A DNA stretch of 64,000 nt, taken from contig JADKBU010000001.1 in assembly GCA_016714935.1 (NCBI GenBank), forward strand, positions 244,868 through 308,867, read 5' to 3'. This DNA comes from Candidatus Accumulibacter propinquus (lineage in GTDB: Bacteria; Pseudomonadota; Gammaproteobacteria; Burkholderiales; Rhodocyclaceae). The notes beneath the pieces are model-generated. The model did no database searches. It was not told where the DNA came from and saw only the letters and a list, made by a program, of their open reading frames with translations. Both the position numbers and the translations under genes were made by a program. Positions 57,919-64,000 of this stretch are shown piece after piece (position 1 is the stretch's first letter; the number at the start of each line of letters is the position of its first letter).

Positions 57919-58332
57919 TCAGGTCCCCTGCAGTGTGCAAGGGTCATACTCCGGGGATCGTCTGCGGTCGGCGCAACTACGGCGTTCGACATCACCCGGA
58001 GCCGCCGCGAAGCCGTGCAGGATGGCATTCCAACTACGCCGTTCGTCGTGACGGCGGTCGTCGTAGTGTGCGTAGCGGCATCGACAGCTTGATGAATCGC
58101 AGACATTCATCGGCAGCAGGGGTGCCGCATAGGGCAGAAAGCGCCGGCCCTCGATCAGCCGGGCTCCCGCGCAGGCTTCGTCGTGGGGCTTGATCGAGAC
58201 ACAGTGATACGGCTGAAGCGGGTGCGCACGTTCCGCGCCAGGTACCGGGGATGGCACGCGACGCGTGCGTTTCCACCACAGCCAGAGAGATGCGCCGACG
58301 AAAGCAAAAGGAAACAGTATCCAGATAGACAT
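57919..58332 (-). CDS. Small membrane-anchored protein with cysteine cluster, unrecognised
   Basis: A 137-residue protein with an N-terminal membrane helix (IWILFPFAFVGASLWLWW), a basic stretch, and a cytoplasmic or periplasmic part with HCVSIKPHDEAC and a CDSSSCRCRYAH cluster. Arginine-rich RRHDERR and DVERRSCADRRR tails follow. I have seen similar small proteins in Betaproteobacteria but cannot name a family. AGGAGG precedes the ATG at 58332. It is a separate unit from the b-fusion operon, with the FNR-type palindrome between them. Confidence 0.65.
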   Translation of the reverse strand: MSIWILFPFAFVGASLWLWWKRTRRVPSPVPGAERAHPLQPYHCVSIKPHDEACAGARLIEGRRFLPYAAPLLPMNVCDSSSCRCRYAHYDDRRHDERRSWNAILHGFAAAPGDVERRSCADRRRSPEYDPCTLQGT

Positions 58333-58985
58333 GGCATGGTCCTCCTGACGATTGCCTGGTTGGTGATGCATTGGACTCGTGTTTGACCCGTGTACGTCCG
58401 CTAATTCCCGATGGATGCGCCGTGACGACCGTCCGGAGTCAGCCTGGAACGGTACGTCGATCATCGCGAGTTTCTCTCTGAGAGTGATCTGGCGTGCGCA
58501 GACCCTGTGCGCGGGTATTCGCGGCAATGCACTGATTCGGTGCAAATTCTCGGGCGCGGACCGGCTTGCCGGGTAGTGGAAAAACTCCCGGCATTTCCGG
58601 GAATGTTTCCCGGATTTCTCCAGGGCGGGCGATCAATGACGGGCCGCAACGGCGATCCCGGCGCAAAATCCGCTGGTGGTCAATCGGGAATGGTTCACCG
58701 AGGGAACTATCGGTCATCAGCCGACGGCGGCGACCTTGCCGCATAGCCGGTGTTGACCGCGGAGCGATCAGCCCCAACCGGTCCATTCGGCAGGGGATGT
58801 CAATTTTTTCTCGCCTGGTCGGTTGCCAGGCCGCGGGAAGCAGCCCGTACGTGTAGGATAGCGTTAGCCGGCAAGCGGCCAACACCTGCCGTTGGGGTCT
58901 CCGATGCGGACGTTGGTTCAAGCCTGGCAACGGTCGATGGGCCGAGATGCGGCGCTGACCGGTTCCATACAAAATGGAGAATATG
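58333..58985. other. Intergenic stretch with repeated CCGG motifs
   Basis: No convincing gene in about 650 bases; open frames on either strand are arginine-rich shadows. CCGG cores at 58588, 58597 and 58610, set in an A/T-richer context, could form alternative hairpins. No other pattern is seen. Confidence 0.4.
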
Positions 58986-59330
58986 ATGAATAAATGGATT
59001 GCGTTTGCTTTGTTGAGCCTTGCGTTTGCTGTTCCGCCGGCTGGCGCGGTTGTCTATTGCAAGGCCGTGGGCGTACCCAAAGGCTGTGTCGCACGCCCGG
59101 TAGCGTCACCCGGCGTCGGCGCTCCCGGTGTGGGCGTGGTCGACCCCGGCATCAACCAGCCCGGTGCTGCCGGGAATGTCGGCGCCCGCCGGGTCGGTGT
59201 AGGCGCCCCAGGTGTCGGAGTAGTCGACCCTGGCATCAACCAGCCTGGTGCTGCCGGGAATGTCGGCGCCGGGGCGGTGGGTGGACCGGCCAACCGCGGT
59301 GGCCCAGTGGACCGCGTTGGCCGCCGCTGA
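58986..59330 (+). CDS. Small secreted Gly/Val/Pro-rich repeat protein
   Basis: A 114-residue protein with a clear signal peptide (KWIAFALLSLAFAVPPAGA) and a CKAVGVPKGC segment. Two near-identical 25-residue repeats rich in Gly, Val and Pro follow (each with VDPGINQPGAAG), then a Gly-rich tail. GGAG at 58976-58979 best fits the ATG at 58986 over earlier in-frame ATGs at 58974 and 58983. Repeats of this kind suggest a structural cell-surface or matrix protein. No family is recognised. Confidence 0.65.
   Translation: MNKWIAFALLSLAFAVPPAGAVVYCKAVGVPKGCVARPVASPGVGAPGVGVVDPGINQPGAAGNVGARRVGVGAPGVGVVDPGINQPGAAGNVGAGAVGGPANRGGPVDRVGRR
59112..59270 (+). repeat. 84-base tandem repeat inside the secreted protein gene
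   Basis: Two copies, 59112-59186 and 59196-59270, begin 84 bases apart and encode the same 25 residues with scattered silent changes. The silent changes show selection on the protein rather than a fresh duplication. Confidence 0.75.
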
Positions 59331-59618
59331 TTTCTCGTCCACCTGGCGCCGCCAGAGTCCGGAGGCTCCAGCAGCACGGCCCGTTTCGATCTCCCCGGGC
59401 GCGATGGTCGGGCGGCAGCAACGCGTCATTAGGTGCCAGGCCGTCATTCCCAGTCCCCGCCCAAACCGACGCACACCAATGACCCCGCGCCTGCGACCCG
59501 GAGTCTCCGAACGTGTCATCGTATCGAACTCCGGATACGTGACCCGTATATCCGGTGGGGTGGGAGGGCGGGGTCACGAGGCTTCTTCCGATCCCGATTC
59601 GGCAATGTAGGACGGCGC

Positions 59619-60224
59619 GTGCTCTTGTATTACCTTGACCTTGCCGGCGTGGCCGTGTTTGCCGCGAGCGGTGTACTTGCGGCGCGAGATCGGCATCTGG
59701 ACCTCCTCGGGGTGATCGTGGTCGCGGCGATTACAGCCATCGGAGGAGGTACGCTTCGCGATCTCCTGCTGGACCGCCACCCGATATTCTGGGTCATCGA
59801 TACTCGGTACCTCGTCGTGATCATCGCATCCGCCCTGTTGACGGTCGCGTATGTACGGATATGGCCACCGCCGAACGCCACACTCCTCGTGGCCGACGCG
59901 CTGGGACTGGCGCTTTTCGCGCTTTCCGGGGCCCAGTTGGCCGAAGCGGCGCAGTGCCCAGCGCTCATCGTGGTGCTGATGGGCACGATGACGGGTGTTA
60001 CCGGAGGGGTCTTGAGGGACGTCATCACAGCGCAGGTACCGCTTATCCTGCGGCGGGAGATCTATGCGACGGCCGCCATCCTGGGCGTCGCCGTGTACCA
60101 GACGTTGCACGCGCTCGGGACGCCACGTGCAGCGGCGTTTTGGGCCGGAATGATCGTGGTCGTGGCGATGCGCTTGCTTGCCATCCGATGGGGGCTGCAC
60201 CTACCCGTGTTCCGCAAATTCTAG
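59619..60224 (+). CDS. TRIC-like/UPF0126 (YicG) membrane protein
   Basis: A 201-residue protein with about seven membrane helices in two repeats. Family motifs are AGVAVFAASGVLAARDRHLDLLG, AITAIGGGTLRDLLLDRHPIFWV and TGVTGGVLRDV. Prokaryotic TRIC-type channels of this family conduct monovalent cations. GTG at 59619 is chosen, with AGGA ahead of it. The frame extends far upstream but with non-coding composition. Confidence 0.85.
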   Translation: MLLYYLDLAGVAVFAASGVLAARDRHLDLLGVIVVAAITAIGGGTLRDLLLDRHPIFWVIDTRYLVVIIASALLTVAYVRIWPPPNATLLVADALGLALFALSGAQLAEAAQCPALIVVLMGTMTGVTGGVLRDVITAQVPLILRREIYATAAILGVAVYQTLHALGTPRAAAFWAGMIVVVAMRLLAIRWGLHLPVFRKF

Positions 60225-61084
60225 CGTCAAAAGTCAGATGCGAGAGGGGTGTCGAGCAGTTGCACGGAGTCGACGCGCGCAAGCGCGCCGCTCACACTTG
60301 CCCTTTCTTGGCCAAACCGATGCTGCCGCGACCCAGGAAGCCGCGCCGCGGGAGACGGCCTGCGGCGACGTCCTGGAAGACTTGCCCAAGATCGATGCGA
60401 CCGGACGGCAGTCTGGCGATGGCACCAGGCGATCGGGAGACACGGGCGGGATCGAGACCCGGTTTACCACCGCCGCCGATTTCCTGCTGACCTTGTCGGT
60501 GGCGCACGCGCAAGACCAGTTGAAGGAGGGCTGCAGCGAGCGATCAACGCCTACCTCCATCGCCTGGGGCAGCACATGGGCGGGTATCAGTCTTGACGTG
60601 GTGACTGCAGGCAAAGTGTGTGTCAGTTTTGAAGTGCCGTTGACCACCGGGAATCGACAGCATCAGTGACCAAAGGTTGGTTTCTGCGGACAGTCGCAAA
60701 CAACGTCGATGGTGCGTCAATGGCTGCTTTGCGGGTGTCTGGGTTCAAGGGATACTATCGGCCATGAGTGGCCGTAGCGGCCCTTAACGATCGAGCAGCC
60801 CGAACGCCAGGTAACTGATCAGAGACCGGCCGCTCGGCCCTGCAGTAGGTCGGCCCGTTCATCGGCCAATGCCGACCTTGGGTATCTCTCCAGACTCGGG
60901 CGGCAATGTGCCGGTTACCTGCCGTTCAGCCGAAAATTGCGTTGAAGGGCCGCTTGCCGATCAGGTGAACTCACACTACCGACCCATACTGGCCTGATGA
61001 CTGATACTTGGGCTATGGCAGCTTTCGGATCATCAAGCTGCCGTTCACCGGAATCTGGGCCAGCAGGCCGGATTTTATGAAAGA
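60225..61084. other. 860 bases without a recognisable gene, next to the AT-rich island
   Basis: Several G/C-rich open frames overlap at 60230-60670 but none has a convincing start or family match. They may be the remains of a gene. From 60670 on no frame of length is open. The stretch lies between normal chromosome and the AT-rich cassette and could hold the junction. Confidence 0.4.
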
Positions 61085-62007
61085 TTACTTCTTGTTTTTG
61101 TTAGGACTAGTGTCGTAATCCTTCACGAAGGCCATGAAAGCCGAATATACACGCTCGATTGGTTGAGATTTCTCAGCTGCTTGCGAGGATGAGAATATGG
61201 AGTAGTACTTTTCAAACCGTGCCCTATCCACCTCAAATTCCATCTGCCTGCTCTCAGCATAAAATCTATCTCTATCGCGTCCTGCGGGGCTAGCAGTATG
61301 GGTCCGCTTAATAATATCTGAAAAGCAATATGAGTTAACACCACTTATTAATGCCTCCAACGCCTCTGCAATGTCCTGCAGATGTGTAATGTTGAGATTA
61401 AGTGGTTTTTCAAGCAGTACTCGGAATTTTCCTATTCCAAGCCGAAATGCTTGCTGACTTCCCAGCTTACCGAAGCGATGAATGCCACAATGCCTTATCT
61501 GGCAAATGTCTTCAAAATTATCGAAGAGCAATTGTAGCTGATGAGGAACGCTCTCTTTATTCATCTGAGTAACACTGCAAAGACCTTTAATTCCCCGCTA
61601 CTGCTTTGGCCGATGCCAAAGAGATGCCTTCAAGCAGCGCCTCTGGAAGCAGGTCCGGCTCATGGTGAACCGCAGCGCCGTAACTGACCATACGGCTAGA
61701 CGCGTTGGCTTGGCACACTTCATCAGTTAGAATTAACCTGCGTAGCAGAGACCGAAAGTATCCCTCGGCGGCAGATACCATGCCGAGGTAAACCAGAGAA
61801 CCCAGCATTGACGTATAGTCACCGCGTCCCTGTGCTTGCAAAAAAGCTTGTTGATGCTGTACAAATTCTCCAAAAATTCGTCGATTGGAGAATGTGCCGG
61901 AGCCGCATGCGCGCCTATCGAACCACAATGCAGTATCCAATCTGGCAATTGCCGGAGCGGCTGATGGGGTTAGAGTCCCCAGAAGTTCTTCTTCGTCCTT
62001 TTGTCAT
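61085..62007 (-). pseudogene. HEPN-domain protein broken by frameshifts
   Basis: Reading across small frame changes gives about 300 residues. ATG at 62007 follows the upstream ATPase stop by six bases. Fragment one (to 61587) has LVYLGMVSAAEGYFRSLLRRL and PEALLEGISLASAKAV. Fragment two (61564-61085) has FEDICQIRHCGIHRFGKLGSQQA, with the HEPN RNase motif R-x4-H (RHCGIH). One base too many in a run of A near 62000 and in a run of G near 61590 explains both breaks. HEPN proteins are often RNase toxins in defence loci. Base composition is much poorer in G+C than the rest of the window. Confidence 0.6.
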
Positions 62008-62013
62008 GGGAGC

Positions 62014-63756
62014 TCAGGAAAGGTATTCTTCAAGGAAGGCTTCTGCGTCAATGACCGTTTTTGCACGTTTTTACCAATCCGGGTATTGTCCTTAGCGCAG
62101 TTCCTCCCGGTCTTGGAGTGCCAAAAATTCTCCTACTGTTTTGGGCACCGAACCAGATTGACTCAGTTTTTCTCGCTGCCAATCGGTAAGACCCGGCACA
62201 TCCGAGAGCAGGGATTGCATGATTCGATCATATGACGATTCGTCGGTGAGCTTTGCGCCACAAGAGAAGCAATACTTCGCACCTTCAACTCGCTTAGTTT
62301 GGCAGTTTAGGCATTGGGCAGCCAAGCCCAAGCCCTTCGAAAGTCGCAGTTAGCAGCAGTGTTGAGATGGAGCGGCGTACCGATGTTTTTCATCTGGACG
62401 CTGTAGCATCTCAATCGATAATTTGGCGAAAAACCTCCTTTGCGCGAAAACGCACGTCGATTTTGCAGTGCTGCTAAATGTGGAACATAGCGAATGTAGT
62501 CGCGATCACCGTGGGATACGGTGGGATATTTGTAGACCAATCCAACCTCTTCAAGCAACCTCAACATACGTTCCACGTAGGGCTTGCCGTTGACGCCTGC
62601 GGTTGCTAAGCCAATGTGTATCTGCCGAGTACTTGCCTCAGCGAGCGCTTGACTCGCCTCTGCTACATCAACGACCATTTTATTAAAACACTCAGCACCA
62701 GCAGTAATGATAGTTGCCAATTGTGGTTTTTTCTCTCGAAGGCTCCAGTACTCCTTCATCTTGTCAGAGCAAAAATCCTCGATCACGCGATTCAATAAAC
62801 TCTGTGGTGTCTCAGATGGCGAAGACTTGTTTATCTTGAGATAGCTTCTGACAAGTGACATGAACGAACGTGGCACCCCAAATGCCGCGTGTAGGCTAGT
62901 AACATACGGATTTCTTCAGGCAGTTCTACAACGTCAGGAAAACGTTTATTACCAATATTTTGCATAAATGCTTGGTAATTCCCATCCGTGACCGCCTTCC
63001 AGACAAAGACAGATTCTGCATCGTGGGCCACATGGAAATTTGGGCCATACTCAGTCGTTCCCGGGTATACGGATGCCTTTGGTGCAATACGAGCGGACTT
63101 CAGCGCCCGATAGATGTCGAAAAAATTCGAAAGGTATTCTGGCGTCAAAGTCAGAGCCGCATCATCGAGAAATAGCACAGATCGACGCCTGCCCAATGAT
63201 TGCGTTGCGCGGACCAATAAAACTTTAACTCTATCAATATTCAACCGAGCAGCGATAGCATTTCTGCCCCGTCGAGTGGGCGCGACTGCTCCAAGGTTCC
63301 AATCAAATCTCGCATTACATTTACGTCAAATTCTAGCAACGTGTCCAAATCGATTGGAACGCTTTGGGACAAAGCGAATTCGCTTACTGCTTCGTGCAAG
63401 CCAACAAAGACGTTGGACAGTACCCACGTATAGAACATTGCAATAGCATCTGGACGCTTACGCAACAATGGCTCAAGTCGGTAATACCTGTTCAGGTTTA
63501 TGTAGATAGCGAACGGATAGTCCGGATTGTCTCTACACTGTGAGAAGGCAAAACGCATCAAGTGGGTCTTACTGCAGCCCCGTGGTCCCACGTGGAGCAG
63601 TTTCCGCTCCTGTTCCAGTGAGTGCTTCTACCAGCCTTCGGAATCGCTGGTCAAAACGGTGTTGTGTTTGAATTCTTCGAGTTCAAGGTGGTCGGCACGT
63701 TCCTCGTAGAACTGAACAACCTCTTGCTCTTCAGCTAGGATAAATCGTCCCCACAT
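62014..63756 (-). pseudogene. ORC/AAA-type ATPase with C-terminal zinc ribbon, frameshifted
   Basis: Several fragments in changing frames make a protein of about 580 residues. The ATG at 63756 begins MWGRFILAEEQEVVQF. A break near 63620-63650 follows, with an in-frame TAG. Walker A is GPRGCSKTHL (fragment 63591-63241). Walker B-like SVLFLDDAALTL lies in the next frame (63244-62831). The helical and winged-helix part follows (62876-62307), then a zinc ribbon CLNC/CFSC (62331-62092) and a tail ending FLEEYLS at 62014. At least five one-base changes at short homopolymers are needed. It follows a methylase/specificity-like gene by 15 bases. Confidence 0.55.
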
Positions 63757-63771
63757 TTAATTCTCGCTCGC

Positions 63772-64000
63772 TCATGGGCAATCTAACGGAAAATTTAATA
63801 GGTCACTCTTGCTGATATGGCGAGCAGCAACGCCATAGGCATGCATCTCAAGCCATCGCTCTCCGGCCTCAGATGCAAGGCAACGTAACACCTGTTCGCG
63901 ATACTCTGGAAGAATTCGTAATCGATAAAGACAATCGCTAAACATAACATGCCCTTTCGAAATGCCTATGACTTTACCTGCAGCATCGCGCCCGACACGA
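63772..64000 (-). CDS. C-terminal end of a probable DNA methylase or specificity protein, cut by window edge
   Basis: The last 75 residues of a minus-strand gene that continues past the right edge. The ending EMHAYGVAARHISKSDLLNFPLDCP has the pattern of target-recognition domains in type I specificity subunits or type IIG/TaqI-like enzymes (aromatic-G-x-A-R-x-H-I-S-x-S-D-L). The frame is intact. It ends 15 bases before the ATPase, in the same orientation, so the three genes likely form one operon. Base composition is AT-rich. Confidence 0.45.
   Translation of the reverse strand, partial: RVGRDAAGKVIGISKGHVMFSDCLYRLRILPEYREQVLRCLASEAGERWLEMHAYGVAARHISKSDLLNFPLDCP

Noticed and set aside
58439..58972. 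177-codon minus-strand frame in the 58 kb gap
   Set aside because: Arg/Pro-rich composition, no RBS and no domain; not supported as a gene.
60178..60669. 163-codon plus-strand frame past the TRIC-like gene
   Set aside because: It overlaps the end of that gene, and other frames are equally open. No recognisable protein.

Overview
The window looks like chromosomal DNA of a high-G+C betaproteobacterium, most likely Rhodocyclales and close to Candidatus Accumulibacter. Pointers are a PEP-CTERM secreted protein behind a sigma-54-type promoter, metX-metW, a permease-less PTS beside gshA-gshB, a cd1 nitrite reductase, and a cytochrome b/b6 fused to ferredoxin and flavin/NAD modules. I recall such a fusion being reported from Accumulibacter, but I could not check this. 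No rRNA, tRNA, CRISPR array or intact insertion sequence was seen.

Layout. 0-7.5 kb: NUDIX hydrolase, lrgAB and a nucleoside-recognition membrane protein, the PEP-CTERM protein, an MDR reductase and a type Vd patatin autotransporter. 7.5-18 kb: SelO, a TerB-like protein, an OmpR/EnvZ-type pair divergent from a Spy/CpxP-like protein, and two large envelope proteins (DUF2339, DUF3999). 17.6-32.9 kb: housekeeping genes (trmL, leuA, aceK facing away from icd, a CoA-transferase, MoxR plus VWA pair, parE-parC, creA). 33-44 kb: a dense plus-strand run of DNA methyltransferase, gshA, gshB, apbE, PTS IIA, HPr and EI, then a SAM-II riboswitch controlling metX-metW-ampG-SMUG. 44-47 kb: yqjD-yqjE-yqjK and a LysR regulator divergent from a DMT exporter.

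47-58 kb is the respiratory block. It holds nirS with a Crp/FNR-type site, a divergent heme-copper-oxidase-like protein with a TlpA thioredoxin, an AAA ATPase, and a minus-strand operon of two different cytochrome b fusions: b plus 2x[4Fe-4S] plus MvhD-like, and b plus [2Fe-2S] plus FAD/NAD reductase. A small anchored protein lies between them and a second Crp/FNR-type palindrome lies in front. The shared site type suggests nirS and the b-fusion operon are both switched by low oxygen or nitric oxide. The b fusions probably couple the quinone pool to NAD(P)H and to a ferredoxin-level or thiol acceptor.

58-61 kb holds small secreted or membrane proteins and gene-poor DNA. From about 61.1 kb to the end, base composition becomes AT-rich and genes run on the minus strand: the end of a restriction/methylation target-recognition protein, an ORC/AAA-type ATPase with a C-terminal zinc ribbon, and a HEPN-domain protein. 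The ATPase and HEPN genes are broken by several one-base frameshifts. This looks like a transferred defence cassette that is decaying or badly sequenced.
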